From Streptomyces sp. A1277 (GTDB lineage: Bacteria; Actinomycetota; Actinomycetes; Streptomycetales; Streptomycetaceae): a stretch of DNA of 64,000 nt. Location: NCBI RefSeq assembly GCF_004795015.1, contig NZ_SSBI01000020.1, positions 55,933-119,932 on the forward strand, read 5' to 3'. The number at the start of each line of letters is the position of its first letter. Position 1 is the first letter of the stretch. Shown here piece by piece: positions 7,111 through 15,882 of the stretch. A program made the translations under genes and the position numbers. The notes under the pieces were generated by a model that saw only the letters and a program-made list of their open reading frames with translations, searched no databases and was not told the origin of the DNA.

Positions 7111-7141
7111 GAGCCCGGCCCGCACCACGCAGGCCGGGCTC
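7111..7141 (+). terminator. Hairpin terminator with CATG tail
   Basis: 10-bp stem (arms 7111-7120 and 7132-7141) closing the lipoprotein unit. The CATG at 7145-7148 lies five bases after the C at 7139, as in the other prophage hairpins. Confidence 0.65.
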
Positions 7142-7162
7142 ACGCATGCTCAGGAGGACAAT

Positions 7163-7396
7163 GTGGCCGAAACTCCACCCATCACCGTTGAGCTGCCGCC
7201 AGTCCCGAGCTACGTCACCAGGGACACCCTGCGGGACATCTGCCGCACCCTAGGTCTGGACCCCGCCAACGTGCGTGAGATCCGCCTCGACGTGCACGAG
7301 GTCACCGCCACGCTACTTTTGTGCACCCCTGACGGCTGCAAGATCCGATACGGCGACGGCGCGGCCACCACCACGGTCACCATCCCCATCAGCTGA
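7163..7396 (+). CDS. Hypothetical phage protein (77 aa)
   Basis: GTG at 7163 has a good CAGGAGGA site; the overlapping ATG at 7161 is out of frame. The product pairs a short helical part with predicted beta strands (VREIRLDVHEVTATLLL, then KIRYGDG). No family recognised. The next gene begins 14 bases after its stop with the same AGGAGGAC leader. Confidence 0.6.
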   Translation: MAETPPITVELPPVPSYVTRDTLRDICRTLGLDPANVREIRLDVHEVTATLLLCTPDGCKIRYGDGAATTTVTIPIS

Positions 7397-7410
7397 CCCA
7401 GGAGGACACC

Positions 7411-7575
7411 GTGGCCGACGACCGCATCACCCAGCCCGACCCGCTGACCAAGATGGCCCAGGGCGCCGTCTCCATGCACGAGCTCTACACCGCATGGATC
7501 GACGCTGGCTTCACCAAGGGCGAAGCCCTGGAACTGCTCAAGGCGCTGCTCCTCGGACAGCAGAGGGGACGCTGA
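7411..7575 (+). CDS. Hypothetical phage protein (54 aa)
   Basis: GTG at 7411 preceded by CAGGAGGAC. A small, probably helical protein (HELYTAWIDAGFTKGEALELLKALL) resembling a short UBA-like or EF-G-like helical fold only in outline. Tightly spaced with genes on both sides. Confidence 0.55.
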   Translation: MADDRITQPDPLTKMAQGAVSMHELYTAWIDAGFTKGEALELLKALLLGQQRGR

Positions 7576-7577
7576 TC

Positions 7578-7877
7578 ATGCCCGTCTACCCGAACCGTGA
7601 GCGCGCCCTGCGGCACCTCAAGCGCACCCAGACCGCCTACCTGTACGGGCGCTTCCCCCAGCGCTACATCCTCGGCATCCAAAGCCCCGAGGAGTACGAG
7701 GACATCGTCCGTGACCTCGTCAACGACCTCGCCGATCAGCAGGGCATCCCCCGCCGTCTGCTCCATGTCTCGGGCAGCGCATACCAGGTCGAGCATGACT
7801 ACTACCAGGGCTCGCACAGACTGCCTGCCCTGCCTGGTGCATCCGCCTCACCCCCCTGGTCACATGGCCAGGCGTAA
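7578..7877 (+). CDS. Hypothetical phage protein (99 aa)
   Basis: ATG at 7578, two bases after the previous stop. The product has a basic N-terminus and an acidic helical middle (SPEEYEDIVRDLVNDLADQQG). It overlaps the HNH gene by 14 bases. Family unknown. Confidence 0.6.
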   Translation: MPVYPNRERALRHLKRTQTAYLYGRFPQRYILGIQSPEEYEDIVRDLVNDLADQQGIPRRLLHVSGSAYQVEHDYYQGSHRLPALPGASASPPWSHGQA

Positions 7878-8220
7878 GGCCATGCAGGTCTGCCCCACCC
7901 CCGGGTGCCCCACCCTCACCCCCGGGGGGAGGTGTCCCCCCTGCCAGGCCCAGGCCACCAAGGACAGGCCAGCACACCGCAACGCAGGACGAGGCACACG
8001 CTGGATCAAGTCCAGCGCTCGCTACCTCGAAGACCATCCGTACTGCGAGTGCGACCATTGCAGCATGTTGCCTCCGCTGCAACGCGACCTGGCCACCGAG
8101 GTCGACCACATCGACGGCCTCGGACCGCTCGGACCACGCGGCTTCGACCCCACCAACTGGCAAGCCATGAGCAAGCGGCACCACAGCCGCAAGACCGCCT
8201 ACGAGACCTGGGGCCGCTGA
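7864..8220 (+). CDS. HNH endonuclease
   Basis: 118 aa from ATG 7864. Two N-terminal Cys pairs (CPTPGCP and CPPC) are followed by a basic linker, CECDHC, and an HNH core: EVDHIDG supplies the first His, NW the Asn, and KRHHSRKT the last His. Small HNH proteins next to the terminase genes are common in long-tailed phages and can be needed for terminase cleavage during packaging. The position, just upstream of the small terminase gene, supports that role. The start overlaps the preceding gene; no strong ribosome-binding site is visible. Confidence 0.8.
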   Translation: MARRKAMQVCPTPGCPTLTPGGRCPPCQAQATKDRPAHRNAGRGTRWIKSSARYLEDHPYCECDHCSMLPPLQRDLATEVDHIDGLGPLGPRGFDPTNWQAMSKRHHSRKTAYETWGR

Positions 8221-8385
8221 CGTCACGCTCCGCGACCGCCACCCAGGGGGGTACCCCCACCGACCAGGGGGTTCCCAGACGCGGGGGAGGGCGCTCGGGG
8301 TGGCGCCGGGTTCAAAGGGTGCCCCGCTGTCACGCAATGTGACGGCCGAGTGCTGCGCAACGCAGCGCGTGAAGGAGTGATTGAC

Positions 8386-8865
8386 ATGCCTCGTGGTGGA
8401 GCTCGCGCGGTGTCCGGGCCGCCCCCGGATCCGCGGTCGCTGAAGTCTGCGGCGTCGATGGAGCGGGGCGGGTGGCGGACGCTGCCGGCCGAGGGTCGCG
8501 GCGAGCCCGCGCCCGAGTGGCCGCTGACGACGCCGGCGGACCGGGAGCTGGAGCTGTGGGACGAGATGTGGGCGAAGCCCCAGGCTGTGGCGTGGGCCGC
8601 CCTCTCGCAGGAGCTGGAGGTGGCGCTGTTCGTGCGGACGCTGGCCGAGGCCGAGCGCGCGGACGGCCGCGTGGACGTGAAGAAAATGGTGCGCTCGTAC
8701 CTGGATTCTCTGGGGCTGTCCGTGGCGGGCATGAATCGGAACCGGTGGAAGGTCGCGCCGGCCGCCGACGCTCCGGCCGTGGAGGCCGAGGTTGCCGCGG
8801 TCCCGGCGCGACGCCCGTCGGCGCGGGACCGGTTGAAGGTCGTGCCCAATGGCGAAGGCGCCTGA
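8386..8865 (+). CDS. terS: Terminase small subunit
   Basis: ATG at 8386 has a clear GAAGGAG site; an in-frame ATG/GTG further upstream would only add residues without one. The 159-aa product starts with a basic Pro/Gly-rich tail containing GPPPDPRSLKSAAS and GWRTLPAEG, a pattern I associate with actinophage small terminases, followed by helices and a basic C-terminus. It should recognise the packaging site on phage DNA and hand it to the large subunit, whose gene overlaps it by 17 bases. About 165 non-coding bases upstream may hold the late promoter or packaging site. Confidence 0.8.
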   Translation: MPRGGARAVSGPPPDPRSLKSAASMERGGWRTLPAEGRGEPAPEWPLTTPADRELELWDEMWAKPQAVAWAALSQELEVALFVRTLAEAERADGRVDVKKMVRSYLDSLGLSVAGMNRNRWKVAPAADAPAVEAEVAAVPARRPSARDRLKVVPNGEGA

Positions 8866-10486
8866 CGCCGCCGCCGCCGAGTTCGTTGTCGACTTCCCTA
8901 CCCTGTGGATCGTCCCGGACTGGATCGAGGCGCATTGCCCGGTCCCGGACGGGTTCCGTGCGGGCGAGGACATGGAGCTGTACCCGTGGCAGCTGTGGTG
9001 CACGGTCAACCACTACCGCGTCAAGCCTGGTGCGACGGTGGGCCAGCTGGCGCCGGCGTTCACGTACCGGCGGTCTCAGGTCGTCGCGCCGCAGAAGACG
9101 GGGAAGGGGCCCTGGTCGGCGACTGTCGTCCTGGCCGAGGCCGCGGGCCCGGTGGTCTTCAACGGCTGGGCGCGCGGCGGCGAGCGGTACCGGTGCTCAC
9201 AGCACGGGTGCGGGTGCGGATGGTGGTACGACTACGAGCCGGGCGAGCCGATGGGCGTGCCGTGGCCGACGCCGCTGATCCAGTTGACGGCCACGTCTGA
9301 GGACCAGGTCGCGAACGTCTACCGGCCGTTGCAGTCGATGGTGAAGCGGGGCCCGCTGTCCGAGCAGCTGCGTGCGGGCGAGGAGTTCACCCGCGTCGGC
9401 GACCAGGGCCGCATCGACGTCGTCACGTCGAGCGCGCTCAGCCGTCTCGGCAACCCGATCATCTTCGCGCTCCAGGATGAGACCGGCCTGTACAACACGG
9501 CGAACAAGCTGCGCCGCGTCGCTGAGACGCAGCGCCGTGGTGCGGCCGGCATGGGCGGCCGGTCGATGGAGACGACGAACGGGTGGGACCCGTCGGAGAA
9601 CAGCGTGGCGCAGACGACCAGCGAGTCACGGCGCCGGGACATCTTCCGGTACCACCCGCAAGCGCCCAAGACGCTCTCCTACGCGAACCGCCGTGACCGC
9701 CGGAAGATCCACACCGTCGTCTATGCGGGCTCGTCGCACGTCGACCTGGATGCGATCGAGGCCGAGGCCGCCGAGATCATGGAGAAGGACCCGGCGCAGG
9801 CCGAACGGTTCTTCGGTAACCGGTGCGTGGCGGGGGCGTCGTCGTGGCTGGACCCTGCGAAGTGGGCAAGCAAGGCGAAGCCGCGGCGCGTTCGGCCGAT
9901 GACTCGAATCGTCCTCGGTTTCGACGGATCGGAGACCGACGACTGGACTGCGATCCGCGCCGAAACGATGGACGGCTACCAGTTCACTCCGGTGTACGGG
10001 CCGAACGATGAGCCGACGATTTGGAACCCGGCGGACTACGACGGGCAGGTGCCAGCGGCCGAGGTTCATGCGGCCGTAGAGCAGTTGATGGCCCGGTACG
10101 ACGTGGTGCGGCTGTATGCCGATCCTCCGTACTGGAGCACGGAGATTGACCAGTGGGTGGATCTGTACGGCGAGGAGCGGGTGATCCGGTGGTACACGCG
10201 CCGAATCGTTCAGATGCACTCTGCGGCTGAGCGGCTGAAGACCGATGTGGTGCGGGCGACCAACGGAACGGTGACGTTCTCGCACGACGACTGCCCGATC
10301 ACTGCGGACCACATCGCCAACACCCGTGCGGCGGCGCGGCCGATGGACCGGTACGTGCTGAAGAAGGCCAGCCCGAGCCAGAAGATCGACGCGACCATCC
10401 CGAGCATCCTGGCGCACGAGGCGCTGGGCGACGTCATCGCGGCCGGCCTCGCCGAGCTGGAGACGTCGTACTACTACGGCGGATGA
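8849..10486 (+). CDS. terL: Terminase large subunit
   Basis: 545 aa, the usual size. The N-terminal ATPase has a Walker A-like APQKTGKG (80-87) and a Walker B strand ending in Asp-Glu (about 204-211). A Cys cluster (CSQHGCGCGWW, 116-126) is inserted between them and could bind zinc. The C-terminal nuclease shows the RNase-H-type acidic residues in GFDGSETDDW (Asp358) and YADPPYW (Asp424). It pumps DNA into the prohead and cuts concatemers. The ATG at 8849 lies inside the small subunit gene, so the two are coupled. Confidence 0.95.
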   Translation: MAKAPDAAAAEFVVDFPTLWIVPDWIEAHCPVPDGFRAGEDMELYPWQLWCTVNHYRVKPGATVGQLAPAFTYRRSQVVAPQKTGKGPWSATVVLAEAAGPVVFNGWARGGERYRCSQHGCGCGWWYDYEPGEPMGVPWPTPLIQLTATSEDQVANVYRPLQSMVKRGPLSEQLRAGEEFTRVGDQGRIDVVTSSALSRLGNPIIFALQDETGLYNTANKLRRVAETQRRGAAGMGGRSMETTNGWDPSENSVAQTTSESRRRDIFRYHPQAPKTLSYANRRDRRKIHTVVYAGSSHVDLDAIEAEAAEIMEKDPAQAERFFGNRCVAGASSWLDPAKWASKAKPRRVRPMTRIVLGFDGSETDDWTAIRAETMDGYQFTPVYGPNDEPTIWNPADYDGQVPAAEVHAAVEQLMARYDVVRLYADPPYWSTEIDQWVDLYGEERVIRWYTRRIVQMHSAAERLKTDVVRATNGTVTFSHDDCPITADHIANTRAAARPMDRYVLKKASPSQKIDATIPSILAHEALGDVIAAGLAELETSYYYGG

Positions 10487-10496
10487 GGAGGGCCCG

Positions 10497-11969
10497 ATGG
10501 CTACGGAGGGGCAGGCCCTTCAGCTGGTCGCGCTGTTGGAGAACGAGTTGATCCGGCGGCGCGGACCGATCGACCGGCACAACGCGTACTACCGCGGGGA
10601 CCACCGACTGAAGTTCGCGAGCGCGGAGTTTCAGAAGTTCCACGGCGAGCGCTACCGCGATTTCTCCGACAACTGGACTCAGGTCGTGGCCGACTCCCCG
10701 GTGGAGCGGTTGACCGTCACGGGTTTCCAGGCGGACGGGGCGACGGAAGCTGACAAGGGACTGTGGAAGGTCTGGCAGGTCAACGGCCTGGACGCCGACA
10801 GCCAGCTTGGGTTCCTCGGCTCCGTCACGAGCGCCCGCTGCTTCGTGCTGGTGTGGGGCGACCCTGACGACCCGGACATGCCCGTCGTCACGTTCGAGGA
10901 TGCCTCGCAGTCGATCGTCGCCTACGAGCCCGGCTCGCGCCGTCTGCGCCGGGCGGCGCTGAAGCGGTGGCAGGACGGCAACGAGGACTACGCCACCCTG
11001 TACCTCGCCCGTGAGGTGTGGAAGTTCTGCCGGCCGTTGGCCCAGCAGGACAAGAGTCCGCAGATGGCCGACGTTGACGAGGAGCTGAAGCGGTGGCGGC
11101 CGCGGGAGCTGGGTGACGAGCCGAACCCGCAGCCGAACCCCATGGGCGTGGTGCCGATGGTGGAGCTCCCGAACAAGCCGATGCTGGTCGACGAGCCGCT
11201 GTCCGACGTCGCTGGTGTGACGTCGATGCAGGACGCGATCAACCTGTTGTGGGCGCAGCTGTTCACCGCCTCGGACTACGCCAGCTTCCCGCAGCGCGTC
11301 GTCATGGGCGCCGAACGGCCGATGATCCCGAAGCTGAATAGCGCGGGCGAGATTATCGGTAAGCAGCCGGTCGACCTGGATAAGTTCCAGATCGACCGTG
11401 TCGCGTGGATCACCGGCAAGGACGCCAAGATCGCTGAGTGGCAGGCCGCGAACCTGGCCGCGTACAGCGAGATTATCGAGGTGGCAGTCGGCCACCTCGC
11501 AGCCCAGACCCGCACCCCTCAGCACTACTTGATCGGGAAAATGGCCAACCTGGCCGAGGGCGCTCTGCTCGCGGCTGAGACCGGTCTCGTGAAGAGGGTC
11601 GACGAGAAGAAACTCTGGCTCGGTCAGGGCCTGCGCGAGGTGGCCCGGCTGATCGCCCTGGCCAAGGGCGAGGACGGCAAGGCTCAGGCGCTGCGGTCGG
11701 GCCGGGTGCTGTGGGCGGACTCCGAGTCCCGTTCGCACGCGCAGATGGCCGACGCGCTGCTGAAGCTGAAGCAGCTCGGGTTCCCGTTCCAGTGGCTGGC
11801 CCTGCGGTACGGGCTCACGCCGACCGAGGTTGCCGACGTCGTCGCAATGCGGGAGAGGGAACTGGAGATGGACCCGGTCGCGGAGATCACCCGGCAGCTC
11901 ACCGGCGGCGCCAGCCCCGCCCCCCAGGATGAGGCCGAGGAGGAGCCCGCTCCCGAGGAGGCGGCGTAA
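10497..11969 (+). CDS. Portal protein
   Basis: 490 aa of SPP1 gp6-like type: an N-terminal RHNAYYRGDH-like region, a central part with conserved PMVELPN and a QD(A)INLLWAQ stretch, and an acidic tail. It forms the ring at the head vertex through which DNA enters and leaves. ATG at 10497 has GAGGAGG upstream. Its position directly after the large terminase and before the MuF-like gene is diagnostic. Confidence 0.93.
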   Translation: MATEGQALQLVALLENELIRRRGPIDRHNAYYRGDHRLKFASAEFQKFHGERYRDFSDNWTQVVADSPVERLTVTGFQADGATEADKGLWKVWQVNGLDADSQLGFLGSVTSARCFVLVWGDPDDPDMPVVTFEDASQSIVAYEPGSRRLRRAALKRWQDGNEDYATLYLAREVWKFCRPLAQQDKSPQMADVDEELKRWRPRELGDEPNPQPNPMGVVPMVELPNKPMLVDEPLSDVAGVTSMQDAINLLWAQLFTASDYASFPQRVVMGAERPMIPKLNSAGEIIGKQPVDLDKFQIDRVAWITGKDAKIAEWQAANLAAYSEIIEVAVGHLAAQTRTPQHYLIGKMANLAEGALLAAETGLVKRVDEKKLWLGQGLREVARLIALAKGEDGKAQALRSGRVLWADSESRSHAQMADALLKLKQLGFPFQWLALRYGLTPTEVADVVAMRERELEMDPVAEITRQLTGGASPAPQDEAEEEPAPEEAA

Positions 11970-12895
11970 TGCCGGGCGTGCTCGCGCAGGCGCACGCTCT
12001 CTCCCGTATCCGCCTGGCTTTGGCTGCGGCCCGGGCCGCGCAGGGGGCATGGCGGGGCATCGACCGGGACAGCCTCGCGAACTCCTGGGCCGTCGCACTG
12101 GGCCCGGTCGTCGCGGCCGTGGCCGGGGCCCAGCTGGCCGCCGCGCAGGGCACCGAGCCCTGGCTGTTGCGGCTCCTTGGCCGTGACCCGGATCAGGCCG
12201 AGTCGGACCGGCTGGACCCGCTCTCGCTGGCCGGAATCACTGGAGATGGCACGCCCCTTGTCCAGGCGCTTCAGGTGCCGATGTGGACGACGCTCCGCTT
12301 GGTCGGTGAGGGCATGCCGATCGTGCACGCCATGGCGCGCGGCCAGGCCCTGCTGAATCTCATGGTGCGCACGGCTGTCGCGGATGCCGGGCGGGCCGCG
12401 GATCAGGTCGCGATGGTGGCCCGGCCTGCGGTCACGTCGTACATCCGGGTCGTGGAGGCGGGCGCGTGCTCGCGGTGCATCATCCTGGCCGGCCGCGAGT
12501 ACGGGCACAGCACCGGGTTCCTGCGGCACCCGCGCTGCCACTGCGGGATGGAGCCCGTCACCGACGAGCACCGGCCCGAGGCGCAGGATCCGCAGAAGGT
12601 GTACGACGGCATGTCGGACAAGCAGCGGCGGGCCGCGTTCGGTGAGGCCGCGGCCAAGGCGATCAGCGAGGGCGCCGACATCGGCATGGTCGTGAACGCC
12701 CGTCGTGGCATGGCGACCGCTGCCGCGTTCGGCCGGACCGTGCAAGCCACCACCGAGAGCACCACGAAGCGCGGCTTGGCCCACAAGGCCAGCCGGGGCC
12801 GCGGGCCTCGGCTGATGCCCGAAGAGATCTTCCGGCAGGCCGACAACCGCGAACACGCGGTGCGTCTACTGCGCCGATACGGCTACCTGTTCTGA
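11969..12895 (+). CDS. MuF-like / VG15-type capsid maturation protein
   Basis: 308 aa, start overlapping the portal stop by one base (TAATG). The diagnostic segment near residues 165-195 reads GACSRCIILAGREYG ... RHPRCHCGMEP, a zinc-binding Cys/His pattern found in MuF-like head proteins encoded next to portals. These minor head proteins sit near the portal and help assembly; some are ejected with DNA. The C-terminal basic tail has no recognisable toxin or protease fold. Confidence 0.85.
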   Translation: MPGVLAQAHALSRIRLALAAARAAQGAWRGIDRDSLANSWAVALGPVVAAVAGAQLAAAQGTEPWLLRLLGRDPDQAESDRLDPLSLAGITGDGTPLVQALQVPMWTTLRLVGEGMPIVHAMARGQALLNLMVRTAVADAGRAADQVAMVARPAVTSYIRVVEAGACSRCIILAGREYGHSTGFLRHPRCHCGMEPVTDEHRPEAQDPQKVYDGMSDKQRRAAFGEAAAKAISEGADIGMVVNARRGMATAAAFGRTVQATTESTTKRGLAHKASRGRGPRLMPEEIFRQADNREHAVRLLRRYGYLF

Positions 12896-12947
12896 CCCCT
12901 CGCCCGCGCGCAACGCCCGGGCCCACACCCCGCAACGGGAGACACCC

Positions 12948-13658
12948 ATGAACCGCAGCACCCTGCCCCGTCACGTCCGCACGCGCGCGCACGCGCCCGG
13001 CTGGGCCCACCCCTACGCCGACCCGTTCACCCTGTACGCCGACGGAGGCGAGGGGGACGAGGACGGCACCGAGGGCGAGGAGAAGCCCGACGGCGAAGAG
13101 CCCGACGAAGAGCCGGACGGCGAGGAGCCGGACCCGGACGGTACCGACGAGCTCGGCGACAAGGGGAAGCGCGCCCTCGCGTCGATGAAGGGGAAGTGGC
13201 GCACTGAGCGCGACAAGCGCAAGGCCCTCGAAGACCAGCTGGCCGCGGCCGCCGCCGACGACGAGGCCGCGACCGCGCGCCGCGAGGCCGAGCAGGCCGC
13301 CCTCTCCAAGGCCAACCAGCGCATCATCCGCGCCGAGGTAAAGGCCGCCGCCAAGGGCGTGCTGGCCGACCCCGCCGACGCCTACAAGTTCCTCGACCTC
13401 GACCAGTTCGAGGTCGACGAAAACGGTGACCTCGACTCCGAAGAGGTCACCGAAGCGATCAACGAGCTCATCAAGACCAAGCCCTACCTGGCTGCCGCAA
13501 CGGCGAAGAGGTTCCAGGGCACTGGCGACGGCGGCGCAGCGCGCAAGGCGGGCCGGCCGAAGCAGCTCACCCGGCAAGACCTCAAGACCATGTCCGCCGA
13601 GGCGATCGACAAGGCCCGCGAAGACGGCCGACTCGACGACCTCATGGGCGGCAAGTAA
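12948..13658 (+). CDS. Scaffolding protein
   Basis: 236 aa with a very acidic low-complexity N-terminal part (long Glu/Asp/Gly run, about 30-65), a long Ala/Glu/Arg coiled coil (about 75-130), and a short basic C-terminus (RPKQLTRQDLKTM ... DLMGGK). This composition and the position directly before the coat gene are typical of siphovirus scaffolds, which direct coat assembly and are removed before packaging. The start follows CGGGAGA. Confidence 0.85.
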   Translation: MNRSTLPRHVRTRAHAPGWAHPYADPFTLYADGGEGDEDGTEGEEKPDGEEPDEEPDGEEPDPDGTDELGDKGKRALASMKGKWRTERDKRKALEDQLAAAAADDEAATARREAEQAALSKANQRIIRAEVKAAAKGVLADPADAYKFLDLDQFEVDENGDLDSEEVTEAINELIKTKPYLAAATAKRFQGTGDGGAARKAGRPKQLTRQDLKTMSAEAIDKAREDGRLDDLMGGK

Positions 13659-13673
13659 CCAGGAGGAAACCCC

Positions 13674-14540
13674 ATGACCGTGCGGAACTTCGTTCCCGAA
13701 ATCTGGTCCTCGCGACTGCTCGTCGCGGTCCGTAAGGCGCTCATCTACGCGGGCCCGACCGTCGTCAACCGGGACTACGAGGGCGAGATCAGCGAGGCGG
13801 GCGACACCGTCCGCATCACCTCGGTGTCCCGGCCCGCCGTCGGCAACTACGTGCCGGGAACGACCGTCATCACGCCGGAGAAGCTGACCACCGGGCAGCG
13901 CACCCTTGTCGTCGACCAGTCGAAGTACTGGGCGTTCAGCATCGACGACGTGGACGCCCGGCAGGCCAAGGGCGGCCTGGTCCCCCAGGCGATGTCCGAG
14001 GCGGCCTACGCCCTCGCGGACACCGTCGACCAGTACGTGGCCGGGCTGTACACGCAGATCCAGACGGCGAACTTCGTGAACCAGTCGGGCTCGCCGATCG
14101 ACACGTACACCACGCCGACCGACGCCTACGACAAGGTGCTGGTGCCGCTGCGCACCAAGTTGACCAAGGCGAACGTTCCGACGGCGGGCCGGTACGCGAT
14201 CGTGTCCGCCGAGTTCTACGCCTCGCTGCTCCTCGACAGCCGGTTCATCAAGGTGAACGAGAGCGGGACGAGCGACGGCCTGCGCAACGGCATGGTCGGC
14301 AGGGCGGCCGGGTTCGACATCTACGAGTCGAACAACATCCCCGTGCCGTCCGGCGACACGCAGGTGGTCACCGCCGGGACGAACGCCGCGATCACGTTCG
14401 CCGAGCAGATCAACAAGACCGAGGCGTACCGCCCCGAGTCCTCGTTCTCGGACGCGGTCAAGGGCCTCGCCCTGTACGGCGCGAAGATGGTCCGCCCGGA
14501 CCACCTGGCCGCCGCGTTCATCAACCCGACCGCCGCGTGA
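13674..14540 (+). CDS. Major capsid protein (P22 coat-like)
   Basis: 288 aa from ATG 13674 with a strong AGGAGG site. The N-terminus (FVPEIWSSRLLVAVRKALIYAGPTVVNRDYEGEI) and the later YAIVSAEFYASLLLDSRF segment match the phage coat family typified by P22 gene 5 as used in actinophages, with the HK97 fold. It builds the icosahedral shell. It is the most strongly translated-looking gene of the head module. Confidence 0.92.
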   Translation: MTVRNFVPEIWSSRLLVAVRKALIYAGPTVVNRDYEGEISEAGDTVRITSVSRPAVGNYVPGTTVITPEKLTTGQRTLVVDQSKYWAFSIDDVDARQAKGGLVPQAMSEAAYALADTVDQYVAGLYTQIQTANFVNQSGSPIDTYTTPTDAYDKVLVPLRTKLTKANVPTAGRYAIVSAEFYASLLLDSRFIKVNESGTSDGLRNGMVGRAAGFDIYESNNIPVPSGDTQVVTAGTNAAITFAEQINKTEAYRPESSFSDAVKGLALYGAKMVRPDHLAAAFINPTAA

Positions 14541-14554
14541 TCGGAGTCTGAGAC

Positions 14555-14920
14555 ATGGCACGCACAGCAGTCCCGTACAGCAACCTCGTTCCGAACGGCG
14601 GGCTGGCCGATCCGGCCGGAACCGCAGTCACCTCGGGCGCTGGCAACGGCGGCCAGGTCGCCAACGCCTTCCCCGAGCTGACGCTGTTCCGGGTGGTCAA
14701 CGCCTCGGGCGGGTCCGGCACCGTGTCGCTCCTGGCCGGCACGCAGCCGGCCGCCATCGCGTCCGGGCAGGGCCCGCTCACCGTCACCGTTGCGGACGGC
14801 GCTACCCAGTGGATCGGTCCGGTGGAGTCTGGGCGGTTCGTCCAGCCGGACGGCTCGCTGATCGTGGAGACGTCGGCCGCCATGACCGTGACCGCCTTCC
14901 GAGTCCCGAGGAACACCTGA
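14555..14920 (+). CDS. Probable capsid decoration protein
   Basis: 121 aa, beta-rich with many Gly, Thr and Val and no charged helices. The position immediately after the coat gene and the all-beta look (LFRVVNASGGSGTVSLLAG ... RFVQPDGSLIVETSAAMTVTAFRV) fit a head decoration protein that stabilises the capsid surface. The function is inferred from position and composition. Confidence 0.65.
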   Translation: MARTAVPYSNLVPNGGLADPAGTAVTSGAGNGGQVANAFPELTLFRVVNASGGSGTVSLLAGTQPAAIASGQGPLTVTVADGATQWIGPVESGRFVQPDGSLIVETSAAMTVTAFRVPRNT

Positions 14921-14921
14921 C

Positions 14922-15275
14922 ATGGCCGAGACCATTCACGTCCGCGGCGAGGGCGGTGCCATCTTCGCGATGGACCTGCCGCTGCCCGAGGGCATCGCCG
15001 ACCGCTACGAGCGGGGGCTGCTCGTCCGCGTAAACGCCGACGGCTCGCCGTATGCGGGCGCGCCCGCGAGCGCCCCCCCGCCCGCACCGTCGCAGGACCC
15101 GGGCACTCCGCCCGCCGACCCGGACCCCGAGCCCGGCCCGGTGGACACGGCCGGGCGTCCGGCCATCAACGCGCCGAAGTCCGAGTGGATCGGCTACGTC
15201 GTCAGCAAGGGGCTGCTGTCCGCCGACGACGCGGCGAACTACACCAAGGCCGACCTGATCGACATGGTCAGCTGA
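14922..15275 (+). CDS. Head-module protein with SAP/LEM-like C-terminus
   Basis: 117 aa. A small beta domain (1-40) is joined by a Pro/Asp/Glu-rich linker (about 45-80) to KSEWIGYVVSKGLLSADDAANYTKADLIDM, which has the helix-extended-loop-helix look of SAP/HeH-type domains often found in small phage head genes. It starts one base after the decoration gene stop. Exact role unknown. Confidence 0.65.
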   Translation: MAETIHVRGEGGAIFAMDLPLPEGIADRYERGLLVRVNADGSPYAGAPASAPPPAPSQDPGTPPADPDPEPGPVDTAGRPAINAPKSEWIGYVVSKGLLSADDAANYTKADLIDMVS

Positions 15276-15291
15276 CACCCAGGAGGCCACC

Positions 15292-15882
15292 GTGGCACTC
15301 GATCCCCTGGCCACGCTCGACGACCTGGCCGAGCTCGGCCTGACCATCTCGGACGACGAGACCACCGTGGCCACCCGGTACCTCACCGTCGCCTCGGCAG
15401 CGGTCCGCGAGGCGGCCGGGGCGACGATCTCCCAGACCACCTCCACCGTGGTGCTGGAGGGCGAGGCGGATCAGCGGCTGCGGCTGCCTGGCTCGCCGAT
15501 CCAGTCCGTGGCCGCAGTCGCCATCGACGGTGCCACGGTCACGGACTGGCGGCTGCGCTCGGACAGGCTGTGGCGCTTCGGCGGATGGACGGGCGCCGAG
15601 CCCTCCGAGGTGGAGGTCACCTACACCCACGGCCTGCCCGAGGTGCCTGCCGACATCGTGGACCTGGTCGGCCGCCTGGTCGCCGGGGCCATGGCCTCGT
15701 ACCGGGCCGAGGACGGCGGGGCCAGCCTCGGAACTCAGGTCATCACCTCCGAACGCATCGGCGACTACGCCGTGACCTACGGCGGGGACGGCCTGGCCAC
15801 GGATATGGAGCTCCCCGCGTACCTGCGGGAGCGCCTGGCCGCCCGGTTCGGCGGCGGGGCAGGGCTGGTGCGGTCGCGGTGA
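15292..15882 (+). CDS. Head-tail connector protein (gp6/gp15-like)
   Basis: 196 aa from GTG 15292 with an AGGAGG site. The N-terminal helical part (DPLATLDDLAELGLTISDDE) and the central LRLPGSPIQSVAAVAIDG ... VEVTYTHGLPEVPADI stretch are typical of adaptor proteins that bind the portal ring from outside. It precedes the head-closure gene, which overlaps its stop by four bases. Confidence 0.85.
   Translation: MALDPLATLDDLAELGLTISDDETTVATRYLTVASAAVREAAGATISQTTSTVVLEGEADQRLRLPGSPIQSVAAVAIDGATVTDWRLRSDRLWRFGGWTGAEPSEVEVTYTHGLPEVPADIVDLVGRLVAGAMASYRAEDGGASLGTQVITSERIGDYAVTYGGDGLATDMELPAYLRERLAARFGGGAGLVRSR

Noticed and set aside
8221..8385. A small gene between the HNH and small terminase genes
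   Set aside because: Frames in this 165-base gap have no ribosome-binding site and include GC-rich imperfect repeats; it is more likely a control or packaging region.
10434..12098. A 554-codon minus-strand frame opposite the portal and MuF genes
   Set aside because: Shadow of the late operon; no ribosome-binding site and no family pattern.
12663..14561. A 632-codon minus-strand frame opposite scaffold and coat genes
   Set aside because: Shadow of two well-supported structural genes; the acidic repeat on the plus strand makes a long open antisense frame.
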